A stretch of DNA of 64,000 bases. Source: Methylobacterium adhaesivum (GTDB taxonomy: Bacteria > Pseudomonadota > Alphaproteobacteria > Rhizobiales > Beijerinckiaceae). Where the stretch lies: positions 248,001-312,000 of the forward strand of contig NZ_BPQD01000007.1 in NCBI RefSeq assembly GCF_022179065.1, written 5' to 3'. Shown piece after piece: positions 20,012 to 28,786 of this stretch (position 1 is the first letter of the stretch; each line of letters starts with the position of its first letter). The notes below the pieces were generated by a model. It did no database searches. It worked only from the letters and a program-made list of their open reading frames with translations, and was not told the origin of the DNA. Both the position numbers and the translations under genes were made by a program.

Positions 20012-20283
20012 TCATTCGTCAATCAGCTGATTTCAGATGCCAACTGGGGCGATCGAGCATCGCGCTGACGATGAATTGATTTAGATCACAAGATTCTCTT
20101 CCGTTTCCAGCACTTAGAATTCGATTCGATCCGGTATTCAGGCCTGCAACCCCACTTGGCCGGCGTGTGATGCCGCACGTCACCGAGATGGAAAAGTTTT
20201 TACCGGCCCACACATCGTGATCATCCACGAAGACGGACGCTCTTCTCCAATTCAACATCCGCGTTCCGCGTCACAAGGCAATC
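20012..20283. other. Intergenic region upstream of the glycosyltransferase
   Basis: A relatively A/T-rich stretch of ~270 bp between the SOS-type promoter and the plus-strand glycosyltransferase. I see no convincing ORF, and only an AAGG ribosome-binding sequence shortly before the ATG at 20284. It presumably carries the glycosyltransferase promoter. Confidence 0.35.
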
Positions 20284-21534
20284 ATGCAGATCAAACTGGT
20301 GGCCGTCGGTTCCCATGGCGACGTGCTTCCCTTCATCGGCCTCGGCACCGAACTGGTGCGGCGCGGACATGCCGTGATCCTCGCGGCACCGGCCCCGTTC
20401 GCGTGCCTGGCCGCACGCGCCGACCTGCCGTTCCATGCCCTCGGCACCTGCGCCGACTATGACCGGGCCGTCGCATCGCCCGACCTGTGGCATCCGCGGC
20501 GGGGCGCGTCGGTCCTGTTCGAGCATTTCGCGGCGGCGACGGAATGGACTTACGACTGGCTCGCGCGCACGAGCCGACCGGGCGAGACCCTCGTGGTCGC
20601 CTCCACCCTCGGCGTCGGCGCGCGCGTGGCGCAGGACAAACTCGGCCTGCCCGTCGTCACCGTTCACGTCATGCCCATGATGGTAGAGAGCCGGGACGCG
20701 GCTCCGGTCCTGCCGGGGATTCCCTTCGCCCACCGCCTGCCGTCCCGCCTGCGGCACTGGCTCGGCCGGGGCGCCGACCGCTACGTCATCGACCGGGCCG
20801 CCCTGCCCCGGCTCAACGCCCTGCGCCAGCGCCTCGATCTCTCCCCCGTGCGCCGTTTACGGCACTGGTGGAACAGTCCGACGCGTATCCTCCTGATGTT
20901 CCCGGACTGGTTCGCCGCGCCTCAGGCGGATTGGCCGGCACAGGCGACGCAGGTCGGCTTTCCCCTCGTCGATCGCTTCGGCGATGCGCAGGCCCTGAGC
21001 CGGGACTTGGCGGATTTCCTCGATGCCGGCCCCGCGCCCCTGGTCTTCACCTACGGCTCGGCGATGCGGCAGGGGCAGGCCTTCTTCCGCACCGCCTGCG
21101 CCCTGTGCCGGGTCACGGGCCGACGCGGCGTCCTGCTCGCTCCACAAGACGGTCAGGTGCCCACGGATCTTCCCGCGGGGATCGTGCACCTGCCCTACGC
21201 GCCCTTGAGCACCCTCCTGCCGCGCGCCGCCGCCCTGATCCACCACGGCGGCGTCGGCACCGTGGCCCAAGCCCTCGCCGCCGGCATTCCGCAGCTCGTG
21301 ATCCCGGTGGCGTTCGATCATTTCGACGAGGGTCTGCGCCTTCAGCGCCTCGGCCTCGGCGCCGTCCTCCGCCGCCGCCGCTTCACCCCCGCCCGGGCGG
21401 CCCGGGTCCTGGACCGCCTCCTCGCCTCGAACACCGTGGCGGAGGCCTGCGCGACGGCGCGAGCCCGAGTGTCGCGCGAGGACGGCATCGTCACCGCCTG
21501 CGACGCGATCGAGCGCCTGATCGCGAGCCGATGA
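20284..21534 (+). CDS. GT1-family glycosyltransferase (UGT/MGT-like)
   Basis: A 416-residue GT-B glycosyltransferase. The N-terminal acceptor domain starts KLVAVGSHGDVLPFIGLGTEL. The C-terminal nucleotide-sugar domain contains the family motif LIHHGGVGTVAQALAAGIPQLVIPVAFDHFDEG. Such enzymes glycosylate lipids, sterols, carotenoids or natural products using UDP-sugars. The acceptor is unknown. It stands alone and is convergent with lolD. Confidence 0.88.
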   Translation: MQIKLVAVGSHGDVLPFIGLGTELVRRGHAVILAAPAPFACLAARADLPFHALGTCADYDRAVASPDLWHPRRGASVLFEHFAAATEWTYDWLARTSRPGETLVVASTLGVGARVAQDKLGLPVVTVHVMPMMVESRDAAPVLPGIPFAHRLPSRLRHWLGRGADRYVIDRAALPRLNALRQRLDLSPVRRLRHWWNSPTRILLMFPDWFAAPQADWPAQATQVGFPLVDRFGDAQALSRDLADFLDAGPAPLVFTYGSAMRQGQAFFRTACALCRVTGRRGVLLAPQDGQVPTDLPAGIVHLPYAPLSTLLPRAAALIHHGGVGTVAQALAAGIPQLVIPVAFDHFDEGLRLQRLGLGAVLRRRRFTPARAARVLDRLLASNTVAEACATARARVSREDGIVTACDAIERLIASR

Positions 21535-21565
21535 GCTGATCGGCTCGAACCGGCCGGTGTCCGGA

Positions 21566-22279
21566 TCAGTCGAGCTGCTCGATCAGCCCTTCGCGAATGG
21601 TCACCCGCCGGTCCATGCGGGCGGCGAGGTCCATGTTGTGAGTCGCCACCAGAGCGGCGAGGCCGGACGCGCGCACGAGGGAGACGAGGATACCGAACAC
21701 GTGGGCAGCCGTATGCGGATCGAGGTTGCCGGTCGGCTCGTCGGCCAGCAGGAGGCGCGGGCCGTTGGCGACCGCCCGGGCGATGGCGACGCGCTGCTGC
21801 TCTCCGCCCGACAACTCGGCCGGACGATGGGCGAGGCGGTCCTTGAGGCCGAGGAAGCTCAGGAGTTCCGTCGCCCGGGCCTTGCCCTCCTTGTGGGACA
21901 GGCCCCGGATGAGCTGGGGCATCACCACGTTCTCAAGGGCCGAGAACTCGGGCAGGAGATGGTGGAATTGATAGACGAAGCCCATCTCCTCGCGGCGGAT
22001 GCGGGTGCGCTCGGCATCTGCCATGGCGGCGGTGGGCCGGCCGCCGATATAGACCTCGCCCGCATCCGGCCGCTCCAGCAGGCCGGCGATATGCAGCAGG
22101 GTCGATTTACCGGCCCCCGACGGCGCCACCAGGGCGACGAGTTCGCCGGGCCAGAGGGCGAATTCGGCGCCGCGCAGGATATCGAGCGCCCCCGCCCCTT
22201 GGGCGTAGCGCCGCTCGACCTTGGCGAAGAACAGGGCCGGGACCGGCTGCGCGCCGGGCGCCTCGGCTTTCGTTTCCAT
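21566..22279 (-). CDS. lolD: Lipoprotein-releasing ABC transporter ATPase
   Basis: A 237-residue ABC ATPase of the LolD/MacB type, with Walker [10 protein letters not shown] (52-60), [21 protein letters not shown] (LolD/MacB Q-loop region), signature [14 protein letters not shown] and Walker [13 protein letters not shown]. It powers release of outer-membrane lipoproteins from the inner membrane with the LolC/E permease encoded immediately upstream. The ATG at 22279 follows GAGGA. The gap to lolC is 83 bp. Confidence 0.94.
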   Translation of the reverse strand: METKAEAPGAQPVPALFFAKVERRYAQGAGALDILRGAEFALWPGELVALVAPSGAGKSTLLHIAGLLERPDAGEVYIGGRPTAAMADAERTRIRREEMGFVYQFHHLLPEFSALENVVMPQLIRGLSHKEGKARATELLSFLGLKDRLAHRPAELSGGEQQRVAIARAVANGPRLLLADEPTGNLDPHTAAHVFGILVSLVRASGLAALVATHNMDLAARMDRRVTIREGLIEQLD

Positions 22280-22362
22280 GGAGATCCTCTCGGGGGCCGC
22301 TCGTCTTTGGTGTCCGCATCGTCTTCGTTCGAAAGCCGGCCACCGCCTTTCGGGACGATGCG

Positions 22363-23661
22363 TTAGCCGTAGCGCAGGGCCTGCACCGGATCGAGTCGGG
22401 CGGCGCGCCACGAGGGATACAGGGTCGCGATGAGCGACAGGGCGATGGAGGTGACGACCACCACGGTGATTTCCCGGGTGTTCATCTCGGCGGGAATCTC
22501 GGCGAGGAACCGCACGGTCGGGTCCCAGGCGGAGGGAAACAGCACCCGCTGGATCGGCTTGATGTTGAGGGTGATGAGGATGCCGAGGCCGAGGCCGCTC
22601 AGCGTCCCGACGATGCCGATGAGGGCGCCATTGATGAGGAACACCCGCATCACCGTGCCGGGGGTCGCCCCCATGGTGCGCAGGATGGCGATGTCGCTCG
22701 ACTTATCGCGCACGAGCAGGATGAGGCCCGAGACGATGTTGAGGGTCGCCACCACCACGATGAGGCTGAGGATGAGGAACATCACGTTCCGCTCCACCTC
22801 GAGGGCGCCGAAGAAGGTGCGGTTGCGCTGGCGCCAATCGGTCAGCAGCACCGGGCGTTCGGCCGCCATCTCGAGGTCGGGCCGCATGGCCGCCACCCCG
22901 TCGGCATCGTCGAGGTAGATCTCGATGAGGCTGACATCGGCGTCGCGGTTGAAGAAGGCCTGCGATTCGGCGAGGGGCATGAACACGAAGGTCGAATCGA
23001 ACTCGGTCATGCCGATCTCGAACACCGCCTTGACGGTGTAGGCCTTCGTGCGCGGCGCCGTGCCGAACGGCGTGGTGGCGCCCTTCGGCGTCGAGAGGGT
23101 GATGGAATCGCCGGCCTGGAGGCCCAGCGCCTCTGCCAGACGCCGGCCGATGGCGACGCCGGTGCCGTCGTCGAACCCCTCCAGGGTGCCGCCGCGGATG
23201 TTCTTGGCGATGCTCCCGATCTTGTCGAGGTCCTCGGCCCGGATGCCGCGCACGAGCACGCCGCTGCCGCCATAGGGCGAAGAGGCGAAGGCCTGCCCCT
23301 CGACGAGGGGAATGGCCGCGCGGACCCCGGCGACCTTCGAGAGGCGGTCGGACAGGTCCTCGAAATCCGTGAACAGCCGGTCGATGGGTGTGACGAAGAC
23401 GTGGCCGTTGATGCCGACGATCTTCGAGAGCAGTTCCGTGCGAAAGCCGTTCATCACCGAGAGCACGATGATGAGGGTGGCCACACCCAGGGCGATGCCG
23501 AGGACCGAGAAGAACGCCACCACGGAGACACCGCCACCACGGCGGCGCGCACGCAGGTAGCGCCCGGCCAGGATCCATTCGAACCCGGCGAAGGGTGGGG
23601 TGCCCCCCCGCCGGAACAGGGCGCCGGCCCCCTTCAGCCGCTCCATCATCGCCGCCGCCAT
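22363..23661 (-). CDS. lolC: Lipoprotein-releasing ABC transporter permease
   Basis: A 432-residue MacB/FtsX-type permease. The N-terminal cytoplasmic segment [26 protein letters not shown] leads into TM1. A large periplasmic domain (~75-285) follows, then three C-terminal TMs with [21 protein letters not shown], the coupling-helix region, and a terminal [11 protein letters not shown] single LolC/E-type gene is present; such bacteria use a homodimer in place of LolC plus LolE. It lies 7 bp after proS and ahead of lolD. Confidence 0.94.
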   Translation of the reverse strand: MAAAMMERLKGAGALFRRGGTPPFAGFEWILAGRYLRARRRGGGVSVVAFFSVLGIALGVATLIIVLSVMNGFRTELLSKIVGINGHVFVTPIDRLFTDFEDLSDRLSKVAGVRAAIPLVEGQAFASSPYGGSGVLVRGIRAEDLDKIGSIAKNIRGGTLEGFDDGTGVAIGRRLAEALGLQAGDSITLSTPKGATTPFGTAPRTKAYTVKAVFEIGMTEFDSTFVFMPLAESQAFFNRDADVSLIEIYLDDADGVAAMRPDLEMAAERPVLLTDWRQRNRTFFGALEVERNVMFLILSLIVVVATLNIVSGLILLVRDKSSDIAILRTMGATPGTVMRVFLINGALIGIVGTLSGLGLGILITLNIKPIQRVLFPSAWDPTVRFLAEIPAEMNTREITVVVVTSIALSLIATLYPSWRAARLDPVQALRYG

Positions 23662-23668
23662 GGCGGAC

Positions 23669-24994
23669 TCAGACCCGCTTCAGACGGGCGAGGAGATCGA
23701 TGGGCGCGATGGTCTCGCGCTCGCCGCCGGCCCGGCGCTTGATCTCGACCTTGCCCTCGGCCAGCCCGCGCGGCCCGACGATCACCTGCCAGGGCAGGCC
23801 GATGAGATCGGCGGTGGCGAACTTGGCGCCCGGCCGCTCGTCACGGTCGTCGTACAGCACCGTGAGGCCGGCGGCCTCCAGGCTCCCCTGGATCTCCATG
23901 CAGGCCGCGTCGGTCGCCGCATCCCCGCTCTTGAGGTTGATGAGCGCGACGTCGAAGGGCGCCACGGCATCCGGCCAGATGATTCCGGCCTCGTCGTGGG
24001 AGGCCTCGATGATCGCGGCGACGAGGCGGCTCGGGCCGATGCCGTAGGAGCCCATATGCACCGGGCGCTCGACGCCGTCGGGACCGGTGACCTTGGCGCC
24101 CATGGGCTCGGAATACTTGGTGCCGAAGTAGAAGATGTGGCCGACCTCGATGCCGCGCGCGGCCATCTGGTTGTCGGGCGCGACTTCGGCGAAGGCCGCC
24201 GGCTCGTGCATCTCGCTCGTCGCGGCATAGTGCGAGGTCCAGCGGTCGACGGTGCCCTGAAGCCCGGCGACATCCTCGAAATCCGTCGTGACCGGCGGCG
24301 TCTCGAACTCGAGATATTGCCGGTCGCAGAACACCTCGCTCTCGCCGGTCTGAGCCAGGATGATGAATTCGTGGCTGAGGTCGCCGCCGATGGGGCCGGT
24401 GTCGGCCCGCATGGGGATGGCCTTCAGGCCGAGGCCCGCGAAGGTGCGCAGATACGCCACGAACATGCGGTTGTAGGCGTGGCGAGCGGCCGCCTGGTCG
24501 ATGTCGAACGAGTAGGCGTCCTTCATCAGGAACTCGCGCGAGCGCATGGTCCCGAAGCGCGGGCGCACCTCATCCCGGAACTTCCAGGAGATCTGATAGA
24601 GGTTCTTCGGCAGATCCTTGTAGGACCGCACGCTGCCCCGGAAGATTTCGGTGACGACTTCCTCGGCGGTGGGGCCGAACAGCATCTCGCGGTCGTGCCG
24701 GTCGGCGATGCGGAGCATCTCCTTGCCGTAGGCCTCGTAGCGGCCCGATTCCTTCCAGAGCTCGGCCGACTGGATCGCCGGCATCAGGATCTCGATGGCG
24801 CCGGCCCGGTCCTGCTCCTCCCGGATCACCGCGCAGACCCGGTTCAGCACCCGCAGGCCCAGCGGCAGCCACGCGTAGATGCCGGCGGCTTCCTGGCGCA
24901 CGAGACCGGCGCGCAGCATGAGCCGGTGGGAGACGATCTCGGCCTCCTTGGGCGTCTCGCGCAGGGTGGGGAGAAAGTAGCGGGAGAGACGCAT
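23669..24994 (-). CDS. proS: Prolyl-tRNA synthetase (short alphaproteobacterial type)
   Basis: A 441-residue class II aminoacyl-tRNA synthetase. The sequence begins [46 protein letters not shown], with motif 2 around [29 protein letters not shown] and motif 3 at [17 protein letters not shown]. At ~440 residues it lacks the large editing insertion of the ~570-residue E. coli form, as in other alphaproteobacteria. It attaches proline to tRNA-Pro. It is the first gene of the proS-lolC-lolD run. Confidence 0.96.
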   Translation of the reverse strand: MRLSRYFLPTLRETPKEAEIVSHRLMLRAGLVRQEAAGIYAWLPLGLRVLNRVCAVIREEQDRAGAIEILMPAIQSAELWKESGRYEAYGKEMLRIADRHDREMLFGPTAEEVVTEIFRGSVRSYKDLPKNLYQISWKFRDEVRPRFGTMRSREFLMKDAYSFDIDQAAARHAYNRMFVAYLRTFAGLGLKAIPMRADTGPIGGDLSHEFIILAQTGESEVFCDRQYLEFETPPVTTDFEDVAGLQGTVDRWTSHYAATSEMHEPAAFAEVAPDNQMAARGIEVGHIFYFGTKYSEPMGAKVTGPDGVERPVHMGSYGIGPSRLVAAIIEASHDEAGIIWPDAVAPFDVALINLKSGDAATDAACMEIQGSLEAAGLTVLYDDRDERPGAKFATADLIGLPWQVIVGPRGLAEGKVEIKRRAGGERETIAPIDLLARLKRV

Positions 24995-25284
24995 GGAAGG
25001 CCCTGGAACCAGCGCGCCGCACCGTCGGACGCGCCGGGGCACACAACACATTGCACCGGGAAAACACAAGCGCAGCCAGGCGACACCCGGGATGCATCAT
25101 CCCGAAAAGAGCACCTCCGGCCGCCGAGAAGACACGAGGTCCGCCGGGGCGGTTCGCCCTGTACCAAGACAGGGCCGCTTTCTAGACAAGCTCGCAAGAG
25201 GATTCCGAAAGGACCCGCTTTGTGCGGCTCATGACAAATCCGGGCGTTTCTGGTGAAAAAACGCAGGATCTCCCCTCCCATGGC
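24995..25284. other. Intergenic region upstream of proS
   Basis: About 290 bp without a supported ORF on either strand. It must hold the proS promoter (minus strand). It is followed on the plus strand by the small-RNA promoter. Confidence 0.35.
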
Positions 25285-25313
25285 GTGACAATGGGAATTC
25301 CTCTTCCTATAAG
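25285..25313 (+). promoter_or_regulatory. Sigma-70-type promoter of the small-RNA candidate
   Basis: -35 GTGACA (25285-25290, five of six consensus bases), a 17-bp spacer, and -10 TATAAG (25308-25313, five of six). It is one of the best consensus promoters in this GC-rich window, and no plus-strand protein gene follows it. Confidence 0.65.
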
Positions 25314-25319
25314 CGCCTT

Positions 25320-25465
25320 GCGCTGGTCGCACGGCCCGTTAGAGGCCGCGACAGGCCCGAGTCTTGGGAGGAACAATCAGCCGCCACGCCGTCAAGATGC
25401 GTGAAACAATGAGGCTGTTCCGACGATCATCTTTTCAAAAGCAAGGCTCAGGCCTTGCTTTTTTT
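25320..25465 (+). ncRNA. Candidate structured small RNA (~146 nt)
   Basis: The transcript expected from the promoter at 25285-25313 ends at an intrinsic terminator. It folds into hairpin 1 (25326-25352: GTCGC and GGCC paired with GGCC and GCGAC, 2-nt bulge), then hairpin 2 (25370-25421: GGAAC/GTTCC, AGCC/GGCT and an inner CACGC/GCGTG helix), and a third, terminator hairpin. No ORF of reasonable length or known RNA motif (SRP, tmRNA, RNase P) is recognisable; a 6S-like or trans-acting regulatory RNA is possible. The region lies between proS and DUF1467. Confidence 0.55.
25437..25465 (+). terminator. Rho-independent terminator of the small RNA (possibly bidirectional)
   Basis: The stem AGCAAGGC with loop TCAG and its exact complement GCCTTGCT, extended by A-T pairs, is followed by seven Ts. 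On the minus strand the hairpin lies just after the DUF1467 stop and is followed by TTTT, so it may also end the minus-strand nuo-birA-rnj-mce-DUF1467 transcript. Confidence 0.85.
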
Positions 25466-25491
25466 ATGTCCGATCGTCCGACCCTTCGCTT

Positions 25492-25827
25492 CTAGAGCCC
25501 GGCCAGCTCGAACAGCGGGATCGCCACGAGGAACACCACGCTGGCGAGGGCCGTGGTCCAGAGCGCCTTCTCGCGCAGACGTGGCGAGGCCGGAGCGCCC
25601 GGGTCCTGGCCCGGGACGACCCGGTCCGGATCGGTCTCGGCCTGATTGCGGATGGGCAGGATCACGAACAGCAGCGTCCACCACACCACGAAGTAGAGCG
25701 CCACGGCCCCGAACACCGTGAGCCGGAACTGGCTCACCGCGATCACCACCACGAGGGCAATGACCGCCAGCATGGCGGCCAGCGTCCGAAGGGTCGTGGC
25801 GGCGACGGTGTCGAGGACGGCGCCCAT
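25492..25827 (-). CDS. DUF1467 family membrane protein
   Basis: A 111-residue protein with two to three hydrophobic segments: one near the start (LAAMLAVIALVVVIAV), FGAVALYFVVWWTLLFVILPI, and a C-terminal TTALASVVFLVAIPLFELA. The FRLTVFGAVALYFVVWW motif and the DPGAPASPRLREKALWTT segment are typical of DUF1467, found in alphaproteobacteria next to mce and proS as here. Function unknown. It starts 4 bp after the mce stop. Confidence 0.85.
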   Translation of the reverse strand: MGAVLDTVAATTLRTLAAMLAVIALVVVIAVSQFRLTVFGAVALYFVVWWTLLFVILPIRNQAETDPDRVVPGQDPGAPASPRLREKALWTTALASVVFLVAIPLFELAGL

Positions 25828-25831
25828 GGGA

Positions 25832-26236
25832 TCAGACCTGCTCGAGCTCGACCAGGGTCCCGAGGAAATCCTTGGGGTGGAGGAACAGCACCGGCTTGCC
25901 GTGGGCGCCGATCTTGGGCTCTCCGGTGCCAAGCACGCGGGCTCCTTGGGCCTTGAGCTTGTCACGGGCGGCCAGGATATCGTCGACCTCGTAGCAGACG
26001 TGGTGCACGCCGCCCTGTGGGTTGCGCTCGACGAAGCTCGCGATGGGCGAGCCCTCGCCCAGCGGCGCCATGAGTTCGACCTTGCTGTTGGGGAGGTTCA
26101 CGAACACCACCGTGACGCCGTGCTCGGGCTGGGGCAGCGGCTCGGTGACGGTGGCGCCCAGGGTATCGCGATAGATGGCGCAGGCGGCCTCGAGGTCGCG
26201 CACGGCGATGGCAACGTGGTTGAGGCGTCCGATCAT
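25832..26236 (-). CDS. mce: Methylmalonyl-CoA epimerase
   Basis: A 134-residue vicinal-oxygen-chelate protein. Typical features are LNHVAIAVRDLEAACAIYRDTLGA, FVNLPNSKVELMAPLGEGSPIASF, GGVHHVCYEVDDI and the C-terminal FLHPKDFLGTLVELEQ; the His and Glu metal ligands are present. It interconverts (R)- and (S)-methylmalonyl-CoA in propionyl-CoA and ethylmalonyl-CoA metabolism. The mutase chaperone MeaB is encoded at 59639 in the same window. A GGAGGGAG ribosome-binding site precedes the ATG. Confidence 0.93.
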   Translation of the reverse strand: MIGRLNHVAIAVRDLEAACAIYRDTLGATVTEPLPQPEHGVTVVFVNLPNSKVELMAPLGEGSPIASFVERNPQGGVHHVCYEVDDILAARDKLKAQGARVLGTGEPKIGAHGKPVLFLHPKDFLGTLVELEQV

Positions 26237-26276
26237 GTTTGCTCCCTCCGTAATAGCGCGCTGCGCGACAGACCTT

Positions 26277-26299
26277 CCCTCCCCCGTGGCGGGGGAGGG
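26277..26299. repeat. Perfect 10-bp palindrome between mce and RNase J genes
   Basis: CCCTCCCCCG, loop TGG, and the exact complement. It lies in the 74-bp gap between the RNase J stop and the mce start and may be a REP-like unit or an mRNA-stability hairpin. A related palindrome of the same composition occurs at 57782. Confidence 0.6.
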
Positions 26300-26310
26300 T
26301 CGAGGCGGCT

Positions 26311-27984
26311 TCAGACCTCCACCACCTGCACGTGGCAGGCCGGCTTCTTGCCCCAGGCTTCGTTGACGCCGGAGCGGATCGCCCGGTCGACGGCCTTCTC
26401 GACGGCCTCGGCGTCCCGGCGCTTGGCCTTCGACAGGCCGGACAGGGTTCGGGCGACGCATTCGATCACCACGTCCAGCATCGGCTGGCCGCCGCGGCCG
26501 CGATTGGGCAGGCCGATGATGTCGATGGCGGGCTCGCCCAGCACCTCGCCCTGCTCGTCGATGGCGATGGCCACCGAGACCAGGCCGGCCTGAGCGAGCT
26601 TGCGCCGCTCGGGGATCGCCCGGTCCTTGGCATCGATGAGGATGTTGCCGTCCTTGAACAGGCGACCGGCCTTGACGTGATCGACCACCTCGGGCGTGCC
26701 GGGGGCGAGGCGCACGACGCTGCCGTTGCGGGCCTTGACGACGTTGGGCACCCCTTGCGCCCGGGCGAAGCGCGCATGCTCGTCGAGATGCAGGGCCTCG
26801 CCGTGGACAGGGATGGCCGTCTGCGGCCGGGTCCAGGCATACATCTCCGCCATCTCATCGCGCCGGGGATGGCCCGAGACGTGGACGAGCTTCGTGCGGT
26901 CGGTGACCACCTCGATGCCGGCGTTGATGAGATCGTTGATGATCGCGCCCACCGCCCGCTCGTTGCCGGGAATCGCGCGCGAGGAGAAGATCACCCGGTC
27001 GCCGGCCGTCAGGGTCACGTCGGGATGGTCGTCGCGCGAGACGCGGGCGAGCGCCGCGCGCTCCTCGCCCTGCGAACCCGTGAGCAGGCACACCACCTTG
27101 TCGCGGGGCAGGTAGCCATAGGCGTCCGCCGAGCGGAAGTCAGGCAGGCCGTCGAGAAAGCCGCATTCGCGGGCGACGCCGATGACCCGGTCCATGGCGC
27201 GACCGACGGCGACGACCTCGCGGCCGCAGGCCTGGGCGGCCTCGGCCACGGCGCGCATGCGCGCGACATTCGACGCGAAGGTGGTGACCGCGACGCGGTG
27301 GGGCGCCTCGGAGATGAGTTCGCGCAGGGTCGCGGCGACCTCGGCTTCGCTCGGGGAGCGCCCCTCGCGGACGACGTTGGTCGAATCGCTGATCATGGCG
27401 AGGATGCCCTCGTCGCCCAGCGCCCGGAACGCGGCCTCGGAGGTTACGTCGCCGAGGATCGGGGTCGGATCGAGCTTCCAGTCGCCGGTGTGGAGCAGCA
27501 GACCGTGGGGCGTCCGGATCGCGACGGCGTTCGACTCGGGGATCGAGTGCGACACGGGCACGTACTCGATGTCGAACGGACCGAGCTGGATCCGGCGACC
27601 GGCCTGGACTTCCTTGAGCACGACCTTCGGCGCACCCGGCTCGCTGAGACGGCGCGCCTCGAGCAGGTTCTTGGCAAAACGCGTGGCATAGACCGGCGCC
27701 TTGAGCTTGGGCCACAGCTCACCGATGGCGCCGATATGGTCCTCGTGCGCATGGGTGATGAAGATGCCAAGGAGATCCTCCTTGCGCTCCTCGATGAAGC
27801 TCAGGTCGGGGAACATGAGGTCGATTCCCGGGAAGCCCTCCTCCCCGGCGAACCCCATGCCGCAATCGACCATGATCCATTTGCGGCGCTTGGCCGGTCC
27901 GAAACCGTACAACGCCGCATTCATGCCGATCTCGCCCACGCCGCCGAGCGGCACGAAGACGAGTTCGTCTTGCCCTGTCGTCAT
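26311..27984 (-). CDS. rnj: Ribonuclease J
   Basis: A 557-residue metallo-beta-lactamase/beta-CASP RNase. The N-terminus LVFVPLGGVGEIGMN is followed by the metal motif HAHEDH (78-83) and SHSIPES. A beta-CASP region with GSQGEERAAL and a later VHVSGHPRRDEM complete the fold. RNase J has 5'-3' exo- and endonuclease activity in rRNA maturation and mRNA decay. The ATG at 27984 is used; a GTG at 27990 is in frame with GAGG at shorter distance. It lies 13 bp after birA at the end of the nuo block, the usual arrangement in this order. Confidence 0.95.
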   Translation of the reverse strand: MTTGQDELVFVPLGGVGEIGMNAALYGFGPAKRRKWIMVDCGMGFAGEEGFPGIDLMFPDLSFIEERKEDLLGIFITHAHEDHIGAIGELWPKLKAPVYATRFAKNLLEARRLSEPGAPKVVLKEVQAGRRIQLGPFDIEYVPVSHSIPESNAVAIRTPHGLLLHTGDWKLDPTPILGDVTSEAAFRALGDEGILAMISDSTNVVREGRSPSEAEVAATLRELISEAPHRVAVTTFASNVARMRAVAEAAQACGREVVAVGRAMDRVIGVARECGFLDGLPDFRSADAYGYLPRDKVVCLLTGSQGEERAALARVSRDDHPDVTLTAGDRVIFSSRAIPGNERAVGAIINDLINAGIEVVTDRTKLVHVSGHPRRDEMAEMYAWTRPQTAIPVHGEALHLDEHARFARAQGVPNVVKARNGSVVRLAPGTPEVVDHVKAGRLFKDGNILIDAKDRAIPERRKLAQAGLVSVAIAIDEQGEVLGEPAIDIIGLPNRGRGGQPMLDVVIECVARTLSGLSKAKRRDAEAVEKAVDRAIRSGVNEAWGKKPACHVQVVEV

Positions 27985-27997
27985 CTTCACTCAAACC

Positions 27998-28777
27998 TCA
28001 AGCCGCCGTCGCGGCCGTACCCAGATGCACCTCGCCCGCCGTCACGGTCCGTCGCGTTCCATCGTCCGATCGGATGACGAGCCGTCCCGCTCCGTCGATC
28101 GTCTCGAAAATTCCATGCACGCGGGTGTCGCCGGTCCGCACGGTCACCGGCGCGCCGAGTCCGGCTGCGTCGGCGATCCAGCGTTCGCGGATTCGCGCGA
28201 ATCCCCGGCCACGGTCCCAATCACGCGCGGCCTCGACGATCCCGTCCGTCAGATGGACGAACAGATCCTCGGCGCGCGTGGTGTACTGCATCTGCCTGAG
28301 GCAGGTTGCCGGATAAGGCAAGCCCTCCGGTGCCGCAGCGACGTTGACGCCGAACCCCATCACCACCGATCGGCGCCCGCCCGGAAGGGATTCGGCTTCG
28401 AGGAGAAGACCCGCGAGCTTGGCGCCGGAGGCCAGGACGTCGTTGGGCCATTTGAGCGCGAGGCCCGCGACTCCAGCCCCGCGAAAGGCGGCCATCAGCC
28501 CAACACCGGCGACGAATCCAAGGGTCGGCACGTCGGCCGGATCGACGTCGTTCACCGGCCAGAGCAGGCTCGCGGTGAGGTTGCCGGGCTCCGACGTCCA
28601 AGTGTTCCCGCGCCGGCCGCGCCCGGATGTCTGGCGGTGGGCCACGATCCAGAGGGGACCCACTTCACCGGCCCGCGCTCGCTCCAGGGCCTCGGTGTTG
28701 GTGGAGCCGAGGCTGTCGTGGACGTGAAGCCGATGCCCCGCCGCCCGTGCCAGACTCCCCAAACGGTATCCGCTCAA
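27998..28777 (-). CDS. birA: Biotin-[acetyl-CoA-carboxylase] ligase
   Basis: A 259-residue class I biotin ligase without the N-terminal DNA-binding domain of E. coli BirA. DSLGSTNTEALERA, the ATP/biotin loop SGRGRRGNTW, LKWPNDVLASGAKLAGLLLE and a small C-terminal SH3-like domain are visible. It joins biotin to carboxylase carrier domains. It follows nuoN by 9 bp, probably as part of the same transcript. Confidence 0.94.
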   Translation of the reverse strand: MSGYRLGSLARAAGHRLHVHDSLGSTNTEALERARAGEVGPLWIVAHRQTSGRGRRGNTWTSEPGNLTASLLWPVNDVDPADVPTLGFVAGVGLMAAFRGAGVAGLALKWPNDVLASGAKLAGLLLEAESLPGGRRSVVMGFGVNVAAAPEGLPYPATCLRQMQYTTRAEDLFVHLTDGIVEAARDWDRGRGFARIRERWIADAAGLGAPVTVRTGDTRVHGIFETIDGAGRLVIRSDDGTRRTVTAGEVHLGTAATAA

Positions 28778-28786
28778 CGGTCCATC

